Assembly: GCA_029250925.1 (NCBI GenBank)
Contig: JAQXEH010000015.1
Span: 1 to 42,717, forward strand
From: Hellea sp.
Lineage (GTDB): Bacteria; Pseudomonadota; Alphaproteobacteria; Caulobacterales; Maricaulaceae
Direction: 5' to 3'
DNA length: 42,717 bases
Shown here: positions 16,144-26,122 of the stretch, one piece after another
Position numbering within the stretch: position 1 is the stretch's first letter
Layout of the letters: every line of letters starts with the position of its first letter
Program-made: the position numbers and the translations under genes
Notes under the pieces: model-generated
The model's input: the letters and a program-made list of their open reading frames with translations, nothing else
Databases searched by the model: none
Told to the model about the DNA's origin: nothing

Positions 16144-17302
16144 AACTTATAGGACTCTCTTTAATTTCTTGTATGTCATTAATGAGAAAATTTGGAGCCC
16201 TTTTGGGTACAAATCCAGAATTTATCGTAGATTCCACCCTTAGCTTAGCGTTTACCCTTAAATCCTCGTAGAAAAGATTGGAGGGCAATGTCCTAAATTT
16301 ACTTCCAAATATAAAGGGTCTTCTTAATGAACGGCTATTGGGTTTATCAACATTAAGAACTCCTCCTTGGCATATAGCGCCGACCTCTTTCGTAATTGCA
16401 GCAGGCTTAACGTCTGGATCTAAACCCTCAGCGGCAACACCGCCTTTATGGAAGCTTGCAGGAACATAAGCCTCAGATAATGTCCATGACAGAGGGTTAA
16501 TGCACAGTAATGGTCGGTTGTTAATGGGTGCATATTCATTACCATCATGAACCATTAAAGATTCAACATATGTCTTTGCTATTTTTTTATCCCCGGGCAT
16601 GAAGGCTCCAAATGAAACAATACATTTTGTTGAAGACTTCGATTCGCAGGGCGAATAAGAACTTAAGGTAGTATTAAACAAATCATAAGGCGTCGGGTAA
16701 TCGATAATATATGCGACAGCTAACCTTTTAAGCGTTTTTTCATCAATTGATTCTGCTAATAACCGCTGAACATGACTTGCGCCCTGATTGTGGCCGACTA
16801 ACACAATTGGTCTTTCAGGAGGCGATTTTTTCAAGAAATACTCAAAAGCCCTCCTTACATCTTTGTATGCAAAATCCTGCGCCTTAAGTGCATCTTCGCT
16901 GTCTGTAAAAAAACTATATATTGATGCTTGTCTGTAATATGGCGCAAAAAGTCTTCCTGCATCACCATAAGGTGCAACATAATTAGGCCTGACTATTCTT
17001 TTTAATTTATTCTTTCTCCGCGTATCTTCATCCCTTAGTAACCAATGTTTTCCGCCTCGATAAACACTAGGGACAACTACAAATACGTCTCCTTTTGGTT
17101 CTGATTGTATCGTTTTACTATTTAGGTCTGGTAATGATAGCCAAGAGCTTTCCAGATTATAATTTGGTGCCGGTGGTTTTAAATATGTTTGAAATGGTTG
17201 ACGTGGGTCTTGAATGTTTTGAAATATTTCATCACTACTTATGTATAAAACTGAAAGCATAAAAAATAATATTGATATTATTAATGGGATCTTCTTATTC
17301 AT
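16130..17302 (-). CDS. DUF3089 alpha/beta-hydrolase-like protein, nucleophile Ser replaced by Asn
   Basis: The 390-residue protein has an N-terminal hydrophobic anchor or signal (about residues 5-21) and then a DUF3089-like alpha/beta-hydrolase domain: GDVFVVVPSVYRGG (71-84), APYGDAGRLFAPYYRQASIY, and the nucleophile-elbow region IVLVGHNQGASHVQRLL. Family members normally read GHSQG at the elbow; here residue 172 is Asn (codon AAT, 16787-16789). Catalysis by the usual Ser triad is therefore doubtful, and a non-enzymatic or altered role is possible. The reading frame is intact and otherwise well conserved, which argues against a simple pseudogene. It overlaps kdsA convergently by 14 bases. Confidence 0.82.
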   Translation of the reverse strand: MNKKIPLIISILFFMLSVLYISSDEIFQNIQDPRQPFQTYLKPPAPNYNLESSWLSLPDLNSKTIQSEPKGDVFVVVPSVYRGGKHWLLRDEDTRRKNKLKRIVRPNYVAPYGDAGRLFAPYYRQASIYSFFTDSEDALKAQDFAYKDVRRAFEYFLKKSPPERPIVLVGHNQGASHVQRLLAESIDEKTLKRLAVAYIIDYPTPYDLFNTTLSSYSPCESKSSTKCIVSFGAFMPGDKKIAKTYVESLMVHDGNEYAPINNRPLLCINPLSWTLSEAYVPASFHKGGVAAEGLDPDVKPAAITKEVGAICQGGVLNVDKPNSRSLRRPFIFGSKFRTLPSNLFYEDLRVNAKLRVESTINSGFVPKRAPNFLINDIQEIKESPISSIIQ

Positions 17303-17382
17303 ATAGACTCACTATGTAGTTTGTAAGTTTTTGTATCATTTTCTAATTACTCTGATAGGATTTAGATTATTATGCTTTTTTA

Positions 17383-18063
17383 ATGGATAAGCAAATGAAC
17401 ATTAAAGATGAAATTAAAGGTGCTAAATTTAATTTAGTTAGATGGCTTAGGAATAGGATATTTACTGGGATAATTATAGCTCTTCCTTTAATAGCCACAA
17501 TTGCAGGAATATCTTGGATAGTTCAGTTAATTGATAATAACGTACTTAAAATTTTACCACGAACTCTAAATCCCAATACTTATCTTGGTTTCAATATCCC
17601 TGGTCTTGGACTAATTATATCTATACTTTTGTTTTTTATACTTGGATTACTTGCTTCAAATTTTATAGGAAAATCAGCAATAAAAGCAGGGGAATATTTA
17701 TTAACTAAGGTACCTGTAGTTAGTCCGATTTATAATTCCCTTAAGCAGATTATAAATACAGTTGCCAATCAAAAAGAGAGAGCGTTTAGGGATGTTTGCT
17801 TGATTGAATACCCACGCAAGGGGTTGTACGCTATCGGTTTTATTACTGCAGATCTATCGGGTGCTCCAGCCAAGATTCTTCCAGACGGCTATGTTTGTGT
17901 ATTTGTGCCTACGACGCCAAATCCAACCTCTGGGTTTTTATTATTTATAAAAGAAAAAGATGCTAAAATCTTAGATATGACTCCAGAAGAGGGGGCAAAA
18001 ATGATAATTTCTGGAGGTATGGTTTCATCAAGCGACAATCTAGGGAAAAATATAAAAAAATAA
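17383..18063 (+). CDS. DUF502 family membrane protein
   Basis: The 226-residue protein has two strong transmembrane segments (about residues 27-50 and 71-93) with GIIIALPLIATIAG and IPGLGLIISILLFFILGLLASNFIG. A soluble DUF502 domain follows, with KVPVVSPIYNSLKQI and VFVPTTPNPTSGFLLFI. Function is unknown. In Alphaproteobacteria the gene commonly neighbours recG, as here, where it converges on recG with a seven-base gap. The start may be the ATG at 17383 or the one four codons later (17395). No terminator hairpin is visible between it and recG. Confidence 0.92.
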   Translation: MDKQMNIKDEIKGAKFNLVRWLRNRIFTGIIIALPLIATIAGISWIVQLIDNNVLKILPRTLNPNTYLGFNIPGLGLIISILLFFILGLLASNFIGKSAIKAGEYLLTKVPVVSPIYNSLKQIINTVANQKERAFRDVCLIEYPRKGLYAIGFITADLSGAPAKILPDGYVCVFVPTTPNPTSGFLLFIKEKDAKILDMTPEEGAKMIISGGMVSSSDNLGKNIKK

Positions 18064-18070
18064 AACAAAT

Positions 18071-20152
18071 CTAGCCAGCACCCATCAGCGCTATTCCAAA
18101 GTCTTGTTCAAAGAGGTATAGTAATACCCTTACCGATTTTCCCCTTTTACTAATAAGCATTGGGTCATTTTTTATAATATCTTTCGCATCTTCATAAGCA
18201 GTCACTAAAAGTGATTTATGCTTATCAAGATCTGCTAATCTGTGCACTGGAAGGCCGCTTTGTTTGGACCCAATTAAGTCACCAGATCCTCTTAACTCCA
18301 GGTCTTTTTCCGCTATTAAAAAACCATCCTCTGTTGCTCGCATTATTTCTAGTCGTGATTTACTATTTTTTGATAATGGATTTTTATATAGAAGTAAGCA
18401 TGAGGAGGCTGAACTACCTCTACCTACACGACCACGCAATTGGTGCAATTGCGCAAGCCCAAACCTTTCTGCATGCTCAATCACTATGATAGATGCATTT
18501 GGGACATCAACTCCAACCTCAATGACTGTTGTCGCAACCAATATATCATATTTCCCAGATTTAAATTCCTTGGATACAACTTCTTTCTCTAGGGGCTTTA
18601 AGCGTCCATGCAACATCCCGACACGCTCACCAAAAAGCAATTTAAGTTGATTATACCTATTCAAGACTGAACTTAATTCTATTAATTCACTATCTTCAAC
18701 AAGAGGGCAAACCCAATAAACTTGTTTATTGCTTTTTATTGCTCGTTTTATGCCTTCAATAACTTCATCAAGTTTTTGCATCGGAAGTATATGTGTTCCT
18801 ATTGGTTTTCGTCCAACAGGTTTTTCTGTAATTGTAGATATATCCAGATCACCATAAGATGATAATGCTAATGTCCTAGGAATGGGTGTAGCAGTCATCA
18901 CAAGAAGGTCAGGGTTGTCGCCTTTTTCTGTAAGTTTAAACCTATCATGAACTCCGAATCTATGTTGTTCATCAATAATTACTAAACCAAGTTTTTTAAA
19001 GATCGTGTTACTTTGAAATAGTGCATGTGTTCCAATGACCACATCTATGTATCCTTCTTTTAAACCTGTTTCCAATGCTTTTCTTTGGATACCCTTATCT
19101 CGACCTGTAATTGCTTCGACTGTTAGTCCTAGTGGTTCTAATAATGACTTTAGACTAATTAAATGTTGTCGAGCTAAAATTTCAGTAGGAGCCATTAAAG
19201 CTATTTGTGACCCTGATTCCGCAGCATATGCACAAGCCATTGCAGCAACAAAGGTTTTACCTGAACCTACGTCGCCTTGCAATAATCGTGTCATGCGATT
19301 TGGGGAGCTCATATCCTTTTTTATTTCTTCAAAAACACTATATTGAGAACTTGTTGGCTCAAATTCCACCACATTCAATAATTCATCTATATAATTACCA
19401 ACAGAATTATGAGCAATTCCTACTTTTTTTTGGTTATTATTTCGGACTAAAGCTATTGCTACTTGCTTAGCTAATAATTCATCATATGCCAGCCGTAGTC
19501 TTGGAGGAGATGTTAACTTAATATCTGATGGATGAGTTGGTGAATGGATTTTAATTAATGCTTCATTGAATTTTGGCCAACTATATTGATCTAAAATTGA
19601 CTTATCTATCCATTCTGGAAGAGCAGATACCTTATCTAATGCATTCAGTATTGATTTACGTGCTATTTTTTGTGTCAGGCCATCAGTGAGCGGATAAATT
19701 GTCTCAATAATTGGTAATTTATTTTTTTCCGATAGTGGTAAAACATAATCAGGGTGAACAATATTAATTTCTGAATTATAAAATTGTGCTTTCCCAGAAA
19801 TAATTCGTTTTGACCCCGAAGGAAGTATTTTATCTAAATATTCTTTTTTAGCTTTAAAAAAGCATAGAGTTAGCTCCCCGGTTTCATCAAAAACTCTTAC
19901 CCTTATGGGTTGATTTTTATTTTTATTTATAGAATGTGAACCAACAGTAACAACTAAAGTGACTACCGCATTATCCGTTATTTTTGAAATTTTAGGAGTA
20001 TAACTTCTATCAATAAAACTTGATGGTGGGGTAAATACAAGATCTAATAATTTCGGACCCATAGCACGTGATAGAATATTATGAGTTTTAGGTCCCACAC
20101 CATTTAACGTCGATGTTGAAGAAAAATAAGAAAATAATGGTTCGGGGCGCAT
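18071..20152 (-). CDS. recG: ATP-dependent DNA helicase RecG
   Basis: The 693-residue superfamily 2 helicase remodels stalled replication forks and branch-migrates recombination intermediates. The N-terminal wedge/OB region includes LNGVGPKTHNIL and PSSFIDRSY. The helicase core has Walker A GDVGSGKT, then APTEILARQH, the Walker B-type box IIDEQHRFGV, TATPIPRTLA, and LRGRVGRG. The C-terminal element is DLELRGSGDLIGSKQSGLP. The ATG at 20152 (MRPEPLFSYF) matches the family start. Upstream in-frame starts at 20194 and 20239 are possible, but the last overlaps sdhE. None has a clear ribosome binding site. Divergent from sdhE-mfd. Confidence 0.95.
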   Translation of the reverse strand: MRPEPLFSYFSSTSTLNGVGPKTHNILSRAMGPKLLDLVFTPPSSFIDRSYTPKISKITDNAVVTLVVTVGSHSINKNKNQPIRVRVFDETGELTLCFFKAKKEYLDKILPSGSKRIISGKAQFYNSEINIVHPDYVLPLSEKNKLPIIETIYPLTDGLTQKIARKSILNALDKVSALPEWIDKSILDQYSWPKFNEALIKIHSPTHPSDIKLTSPPRLRLAYDELLAKQVAIALVRNNNQKKVGIAHNSVGNYIDELLNVVEFEPTSSQYSVFEEIKKDMSSPNRMTRLLQGDVGSGKTFVAAMACAYAAESGSQIALMAPTEILARQHLISLKSLLEPLGLTVEAITGRDKGIQRKALETGLKEGYIDVVIGTHALFQSNTIFKKLGLVIIDEQHRFGVHDRFKLTEKGDNPDLLVMTATPIPRTLALSSYGDLDISTITEKPVGRKPIGTHILPMQKLDEVIEGIKRAIKSNKQVYWVCPLVEDSELIELSSVLNRYNQLKLLFGERVGMLHGRLKPLEKEVVSKEFKSGKYDILVATTVIEVGVDVPNASIIVIEHAERFGLAQLHQLRGRVGRGSSASSCLLLYKNPLSKNSKSRLEIMRATEDGFLIAEKDLELRGSGDLIGSKQSGLPVHRLADLDKHKSLLVTAYEDAKDIIKNDPMLISKRGKSVRVLLYLFEQDFGIALMGAG

Positions 20153-20225
20153 TTTGTTAGTAAATCGAATTTTTCTACTAATCGCAAGTGACATAGCATA
20201 AGATTTTATATAATAGATTTCTACT

Positions 20226-20480
20226 ATGATGAACATCAAACGAAAAAAATTATTATATCGATCAAACTACAGAGGCTTTAAGGAAGCAGACCTCATCTTA
20301 GGCGGTTTTGCAAAAGAGCATATAAATGAATTAAGTGACAATGATATAGATTTATTCGAGAAATTACTGAACTGTAAGGATCACGATATTTATGGATGGT
20401 TAACTGGTAACACAATTACACCCGAAGAGTATGATACTGATCTTTTTAAAAGAATTAAAAACTTTAAACCACTAAAATAG
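20226..20480 (+). CDS. sdhE: FAD assembly factor SdhE / DUF339 family
   Basis: The 84-residue protein has the DUF339 signature: KKLLYRSNYRGFKEADLIL with the conserved RG(F/T)xExD core, then DLFEKLLNCKDHDIYGWLTG. SdhE helps attach FAD covalently to succinate dehydrogenase flavoprotein. A position between recG and mfd is an alphaproteobacterial arrangement. Either of two consecutive ATGs (20226 or 20229) can be the start. Its stop codon directly abuts the mfd ATG, so the two are probably co-translated. Confidence 0.93.
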   Translation: MMNIKRKKLLYRSNYRGFKEADLILGGFAKEHINELSDNDIDLFEKLLNCKDHDIYGWLTGNTITPEEYDTDLFKRIKNFKPLK

Positions 20481-23400
20481 ATGCAAATACAGTTTAATAG
20501 ATATGCGGGAAATGAACCAAGTATCGTAGCTGCTGGTTTGCCTGATGGCGCTGATGCTTTGATTTTTACCAAAGCTGCGCGTAAGTTCGATAATATTTCA
20601 GTATTCATAGCCCGTGATGATAGACGAGCCGCCTCTTTCTTTTCTGCTTGTCAATTTTATGCACCTGATATCGAGGTGCTAATGCTTCCAGCGTGGGATT
20701 GCCTTCCTTATGATCGAGTATCTCCAAGTAGGGATTTAGCAGCAAAACGTGCATCAACTTTATTCAATATATTGTCATATATGAATGATAAGCCATTGAT
20801 AATAATATCAACTATCAGTGCTGTAACTCAAAAACTGATTCCTCAAAAGATATTATCTTGCTCTGGATTGACAATCAAAACTGGTTCGGAACTAAAAAGA
20901 AACCACCTTCAAAAATACTTGATTGAAAATGGTTTCATACGCGAGACTATTGTTCGAGATCCAGGCGATTATGCCATAAGAGGGGGTATAGTTGATATAT
21001 TCCCAATAGGTTTTGAAAGCCCGGTAAGACTTGATTTTTTCGGGGACGATATAGACTCAATACGGTCTTTTGATTCTGAAACGCAAAGAACTAAGATAAA
21101 ATTGAATACCGTTACTTTTACTCCAGTAAGTGAAGTATTACTTACAACATTATCAACAGGTATTTTTCGAAGAAACTATATATCCACTTTTGGCGGTGGT
21201 GTAGCAAAGGACCCTATTTATTCATCTATTGTTGAGGGTATTCGACCGCAAGGGATTGAGCATTACTTACCACTATTTTATGATAAAGTTGAAACAATTT
21301 TTGACTATTTGCCCTCTGGGTCATTAATATCTTTTGATTGTTTAATATCAGAGGCATTATCTGAAAGACGAGACTTGATCGAGGATTATTACTCGTCACG
21401 TATGGATTATGTAAACTCACAAGATACTGGTTCAGGTGACCCCGCAAAACTATCTGGATTATATAGACCTATACCTGTAGAGAATCTTTACATACAACCT
21501 AATGAATGGAAAAAGGCTTTATCAAAGTTTAAGATACGTAATCATACATTATTTACGCCACCCGATACAGATAATAAGGTAGACTTCGGTGGACGCCTTG
21601 GTAGAAATTTTTCAAATGAAAGAAAGAAATCTGATTGTAATGTTTTCGATGAAGTAATTAATTATATTAATGATTTAAAAGGTATCAATAAAAAAGTATT
21701 AATTGCATCACATACAGATGGTTCGTCAGAAAGATTAGGCAGTGTATTAGCAGACCATGGATTAGTTATTCCTGAAATCAAATTAGGTTCTGAAGCTTTA
21801 GCAATAAATAAATCAAATGTTTTTAGAATTAGATTGCCACTAGAAACAGGCTTTGAAATAGATGACTTTATTGTAATATCTGAGCAAGATATTTTTGGTG
21901 ATCGATTAATAAATAGCGGAAGAAAAAGAAGATCTAAAAACTTTATTTCTGAAGTTACGTCTCTTAATACTGATGACCTAATAATTCACATAGATCATGG
22001 ACTGGGCCGTTATATTGGTCTTGAAACTATAAGTGTTCGCGATGCTCCACATGATTGTTTAAAACTTGAGTATTTCGGCGGTTCTACACTTTATTTACCT
22101 GTAGAAAACATTGAACTTTTATCACGTTATGGATCAGCACCAGAAAACATTACTCTTGATAAGTTAGGAAGTGCCGCATGGCAGTCGCGAAAAGCTAAAG
22201 CGAAAAAACGACTCCTTGATATTGCAGGTGAATTAATAATTATTGCCGCCAAAAGAGCAACGAAGACCTGTGAAGCTATAAGTATTGATCAAAATGCTTA
22301 TAATGAATTTTGCTCCAAGTTTCCTTATGCTGAAACTGAAGATCAAATAAACTCTATTGATGAAGTTTTAAGTGATCTCCAAAGTGGAAAGCCAATGGAC
22401 AGATTGATTTGTGGCGACGTCGGATTTGGTAAAACTGAAGTGGCCTTAAGAGCTGCCTTTGCAGTAGTGATGAGCGGCAAACAAGTGGCAATAGTCGCAC
22501 CAACAACTATTTTATCGCGACAACACTTTAAAACCTTTTCAGAGAGATTTAAAGATTTACCCGTTAGCGTTAAACAACTATCAAGAATGGTTTCCTCTAG
22601 AGAGCAAATTTTAACAAAAAATGATCTTAGCAAGGGCCAGTGCGACATCGTTGTGGGAACACATAGTTTGCTGTCTAAGTCTCTCCAATTTTCGGATCTA
22701 GGATTAATTATAGTTGATGAAGAACAGAGGTTTGGTGTGCAACACAAAGAACGGTTGAAACAATTGAGGTCAGATCTTCACGTTTTAACTTTAACCGCGA
22801 CACCAATACCGAGAACATTACAAATGGCACTATCCGGCATAAGGGATTTATCTCTTATTGCAACACCACCAGTTGATAGGCTTGCCGTTAGGACTTATAT
22901 TTCTCCTTTTGATATCATTTCAATTAGAAAGGCTATTCTCAGAGAGCGTTATAGAGGAGGGCAATGCTTTTTTGTTGTGCCAAGAATTTCGGATATTAAA
23001 AAAATAGATGAATTTATACAAGCACAAGTACCGGAAGTTACATATGTTATCGCACACGGTCAAATGTCACCGAATACTCTAGAAGAAATTATGACTGCTT
23101 TTTACAACGGTCAGTATGATGTTCTTATATCTACATCTATAATTGAAAGTGGAATAGATATTCCAACGGCTAACACAATGATAGTGTATAGGGCAGATAG
23201 ATTTGGTTTAGCTCAACTTTATCAAATGAGAGGAAGAGTAGGGCGATCTAAGCTCAGAGCATATGCTTATTTTACAATGCCTGATAATAAACTCATAACA
23301 AAAGGAGCTCAGAACCGTTTAAAAGTTTTACAATCTTTGGATACGCTGGGTGCGGGCTTTACCTTAGCCAGCCATGATCTTGATATACGGGGAAGCGGTA

Positions 23401-23963
23401 ATCCCTTGGGTCAAGAGCAATCTGGTCATATAAAGGATCTGGGAGTGGAATTGTACCAACATATGCTTGAAGAGGCTGTATCGGAGCTTAAGGATGACGG
23501 ATATTACAAAGATAATAGCTGGTCACCACAGGTAAATGTTGGAGTTGCCATACTTATACCTGAAAAGTACATTGAAGACCTAAACTTAAGGCTATCAATA
23601 TACAGACGTATATCAGCAATCACAACTGATGATGAAGGAAATGCCTTATCATCTGAATTGATAGATCGTTTTGGATCGCTTCCTGTGGAACTAGAATCAT
23701 TACTAACGGTCATGAAAATTAAACGGTTATGCAAGTTATCATGCGTTGAAAAAGTAGATGTAGGTCCTTTTGGGATAGTAATTACCATTAGAAGTAAAGA
23801 AGTTTCAGATCCATCGAAAATACTTAACGCAATTACAAAAAACCCTGGGTGGCGACTAAGAGAAAATCAAACAATATTAATTAAAGGTAATTTCGAAAAA
23901 GCAGAAGTCCGATTAGCTAAAACACTTAAAGTCATTCAGTCACTGCACGAAAAACTTAATTAG
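20481..23963 (+). CDS. mfd: Transcription-repair coupling factor Mfd
   Basis: The 1160-residue translocase displaces RNA polymerase stalled at lesions and recruits UvrA. Domains run in order. The N-terminal UvrB-homology module is at about 1-340 (PAWDCLPYDRVSP; DPGDYAIRGGIVDIFP). The RNA-polymerase-interacting domain begins with IHIDHGLGRYIGLE (about 502-515). The RecG-like helicase core has GDVGFGKTEVALRA, APTTILSRQHF, VDEEQRFGVQHKER and TATPIPRTLQMALSGIRDL. It continues with QMRGRVGRS, SHDLDIRGSGNPLG and the C-terminal UvrA-regulating TRCF domain. Full length for the family. It begins immediately after the sdhE stop with no separate ribosome binding site. Confidence 0.97.
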   Translation: MQIQFNRYAGNEPSIVAAGLPDGADALIFTKAARKFDNISVFIARDDRRAASFFSACQFYAPDIEVLMLPAWDCLPYDRVSPSRDLAAKRASTLFNILSYMNDKPLIIISTISAVTQKLIPQKILSCSGLTIKTGSELKRNHLQKYLIENGFIRETIVRDPGDYAIRGGIVDIFPIGFESPVRLDFFGDDIDSIRSFDSETQRTKIKLNTVTFTPVSEVLLTTLSTGIFRRNYISTFGGGVAKDPIYSSIVEGIRPQGIEHYLPLFYDKVETIFDYLPSGSLISFDCLISEALSERRDLIEDYYSSRMDYVNSQDTGSGDPAKLSGLYRPIPVENLYIQPNEWKKALSKFKIRNHTLFTPPDTDNKVDFGGRLGRNFSNERKKSDCNVFDEVINYINDLKGINKKVLIASHTDGSSERLGSVLADHGLVIPEIKLGSEALAINKSNVFRIRLPLETGFEIDDFIVISEQDIFGDRLINSGRKRRSKNFISEVTSLNTDDLIIHIDHGLGRYIGLETISVRDAPHDCLKLEYFGGSTLYLPVENIELLSRYGSAPENITLDKLGSAAWQSRKAKAKKRLLDIAGELIIIAAKRATKTCEAISIDQNAYNEFCSKFPYAETEDQINSIDEVLSDLQSGKPMDRLICGDVGFGKTEVALRAAFAVVMSGKQVAIVAPTTILSRQHFKTFSERFKDLPVSVKQLSRMVSSREQILTKNDLSKGQCDIVVGTHSLLSKSLQFSDLGLIIVDEEQRFGVQHKERLKQLRSDLHVLTLTATPIPRTLQMALSGIRDLSLIATPPVDRLAVRTYISPFDIISIRKAILRERYRGGQCFFVVPRISDIKKIDEFIQAQVPEVTYVIAHGQMSPNTLEEIMTAFYNGQYDVLISTSIIESGIDIPTANTMIVYRADRFGLAQLYQMRGRVGRSKLRAYAYFTMPDNKLITKGAQNRLKVLQSLDTLGAGFTLASHDLDIRGSGNPLGQEQSGHIKDLGVELYQHMLEEAVSELKDDGYYKDNSWSPQVNVGVAILIPEKYIEDLNLRLSIYRRISAITTDDEGNALSSELIDRFGSLPVELESLLTVMKIKRLCKLSCVEKVDVGPFGIVITIRSKEVSDPSKILNAITKNPGWRLRENQTILIKGNFEKAEVRLAKTLKVIQSLHEKLN

Positions 23964-24112
23964 ATCGGTAGATGTACTTATGATCTGCGAAACAATCAAT
24001 CATTAGAATAAATATCAGGCCTGTCGACTTAGAATTTACTTTATTTTTCTGCGAACGGTATTTTAATGCATGAAAATTAATACAAAATTCTCTCAATATT
24101 CATTAATCAACT

Positions 24113-25999
24113 TTACCAACCGCATGATCTATTTTTATTCTGATCCTTAAGGTAAGACATTAATGGATCAAAATACTCTAATATAGCCGACCCATCCATT
24201 TCACGTGTTCCTGTAAATGCTTCCAAAGCATCCGGCCATGGCTTTGAGGCCCCCATCTCCATCATTTCATTAAAACGTTGTCCAACCTCTTTGTTTTCAT
24301 AAATAGAACATTCGTGAAGTGCTCCCTCGAAACCTGCCATGTCACAGGCTGCCTTGTGAAATTGAAACTGTAATATATGGGCTAAGAAATAACGCATGTA
24401 AGGGGTGTTGCCCGGGATATGAAATTTTGCTCCCGGATCGAACGCATCAGCAGGGCGCGATACACCAGGGTGGCGTAAACCTTGATATTTTTCTCTTAAC
24501 TCCCACCATCCAGAGTTGTACTCGGATGGACTATATTCGCCACTAAATACTTTCCAACGCCATTGATCAACCATCAAGCCAAAAGGTAGAAAGGCTACTT
24601 TTTCCATTGCCTGTTGCATTAAAAGAGAGATATCAGCGTCCTCTCCGGGTAAGTCTTGCGGATCTAGTAATCCGATTTTCACTAAATAATCAGGTGTTAT
24701 AGACAGAGCTATCATATCACCAATAGCTTCATGGAAACCATCATTAGCCCCGGTCTTATAAAACACAGATTGATTCTTATAGGCTCTTTGATAGATATTA
24801 TGGCCTAATTCATGGTGTATTGTAACAAAGTCTTCACCATTAATTTTTGTGCACATTTTTATTCTAATATCATCTTTGTCATCAAGGTCCCATGCCGATG
24901 CATGACATACAACTTCACGATCTTTTGGCTTCGTTATTAGAGATCTTTCCCAAAATGTATCTGGTAGCGGCTCAAAACCAAGGGAAGTGAAAAAACCTTC
25001 TCCAATTTCTACCATCTCTTTTTGGTTTAGTCCTTTTTCTTCAAGTAAAGAGGTAATATTCACACCCTTGCCAGAATTATTTGGTGCTACTAAGTCATAT
25101 ATATTACCCCAGCTTTGACCCCACATATTTCCGAGTAGGTCTGCTCTTATCGGTGCATTAATTGGTTGTATATCATTTCCATAGATATTATTTAATGCTG
25201 CTCGCGTATTGCAATGTAGTTCATTGTAAAGAGGTTTTACTTGCCCCCATAATCTGTCAGCTTCTTTTATGAATGCTTCTCCGTCCATATCATAGCCACC
25301 TCGCCATAATGCACCAGTATCTGAATAACCCAGCTCTTGTGAACCTTCATTCACTATTTTAACCATTTCAGAATACTTATCCTTCATAACAGGTGATATT
25401 GTTCTCCAACCTTCCCAGACTTTTTGTAATTCTGAAGCATCACGTGATGACGCTATGATATCTGACGCTTCCCCAAGATTTGTCATATTATTCTTATACA
25501 AGAATTTTCCAGTACCGTAGGTGGCTTCTAAGTTTGTCATTATTTGCGCTAAATCTTCAGCTGCTCCCTCTCTCTCTGGTGCAGGGAAGTTGCTTCCACG
25601 TTTCAAACCATCCATTTTTCGTCTAAGGTCTAAAGGGAGAGAAGTGCCATTAAAACGTTTTGCTTCATTTGCCAAACGAGTTGACATCTTTGCTGCTTGT
25701 GCACCTGCCATCGCAGCTAATGAATTAGTATCTTCTGTTATAAAGTTTGCTTGAACCCAATAAATTTTAGAAGCAAATTCGCTTAATTTTACTATTTCTT
25801 CCTCTGACTTTTCCAAAAACTCTTTAGCTTCTTGTATAGATGGCGGACTAGAATCTGATCCTGCGGTAGCAGCTTCTGTTAAACTTTTTACAGTTATTGC
25901 TGTCTTATCAGAAGACGAAATCGTTGAGTTTTGTGTTTCACCACAAGCTACTAAGCTAAGTGCTGCAATACTTGCGGCCGAGAGTAATAATTTGCGCAT
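24113..25999 (-). CDS. Peptidase family M2 (ACE-like) lipoprotein
   Basis: The 628-residue protein starts MRKLLLSAASIAALSLVAC, a signal peptide with lipobox LVAC and lipid-attachable Cys19. The mature part is an M2 zinc metallopeptidase: HELGH gives His396, Glu397 and His400, and the third ligand lies in HEAIGD (Glu424). M2 enzymes are dipeptidyl carboxypeptidases related to angiotensin-converting enzyme; bacterial ones likely process oligopeptides in the periplasm. GGGG before the ATG (minus strand) supports the start at 25999; a longer form to 26065 would bury the signal peptide. Divergent from hemH. It points to peptide use by a heterotroph. Confidence 0.93.
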   Translation of the reverse strand: MRKLLLSAASIAALSLVACGETQNSTISSSDKTAITVKSLTEAATAGSDSSPPSIQEAKEFLEKSEEEIVKLSEFASKIYWVQANFITEDTNSLAAMAGAQAAKMSTRLANEAKRFNGTSLPLDLRRKMDGLKRGSNFPAPEREGAAEDLAQIMTNLEATYGTGKFLYKNNMTNLGEASDIIASSRDASELQKVWEGWRTISPVMKDKYSEMVKIVNEGSQELGYSDTGALWRGGYDMDGEAFIKEADRLWGQVKPLYNELHCNTRAALNNIYGNDIQPINAPIRADLLGNMWGQSWGNIYDLVAPNNSGKGVNITSLLEEKGLNQKEMVEIGEGFFTSLGFEPLPDTFWERSLITKPKDREVVCHASAWDLDDKDDIRIKMCTKINGEDFVTIHHELGHNIYQRAYKNQSVFYKTGANDGFHEAIGDMIALSITPDYLVKIGLLDPQDLPGEDADISLLMQQAMEKVAFLPFGLMVDQWRWKVFSGEYSPSEYNSGWWELREKYQGLRHPGVSRPADAFDPGAKFHIPGNTPYMRYFLAHILQFQFHKAACDMAGFEGALHECSIYENKEVGQRFNEMMEMGASKPWPDALEAFTGTREMDGSAILEYFDPLMSYLKDQNKNRSCGW

Positions 26000-26122
26000 T
26001 TTTTCCCCACAGACTATAGAACTAATAATTAAACCTGATCGTAAACATACTATAGCTCCGGTCAAGTTATGGATACTTAGTTTATACTAATTTATTATGA
26101 ATTTTGATCAAAAGGATAAATA

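Noticed and set aside
20153-20239. Longer recG N-terminus
   Set aside because: The added residues are not typical of RecG and the longest form overlaps the divergent sdhE start; the MRPEPLF start fits the family, though 20194 cannot be ruled out.
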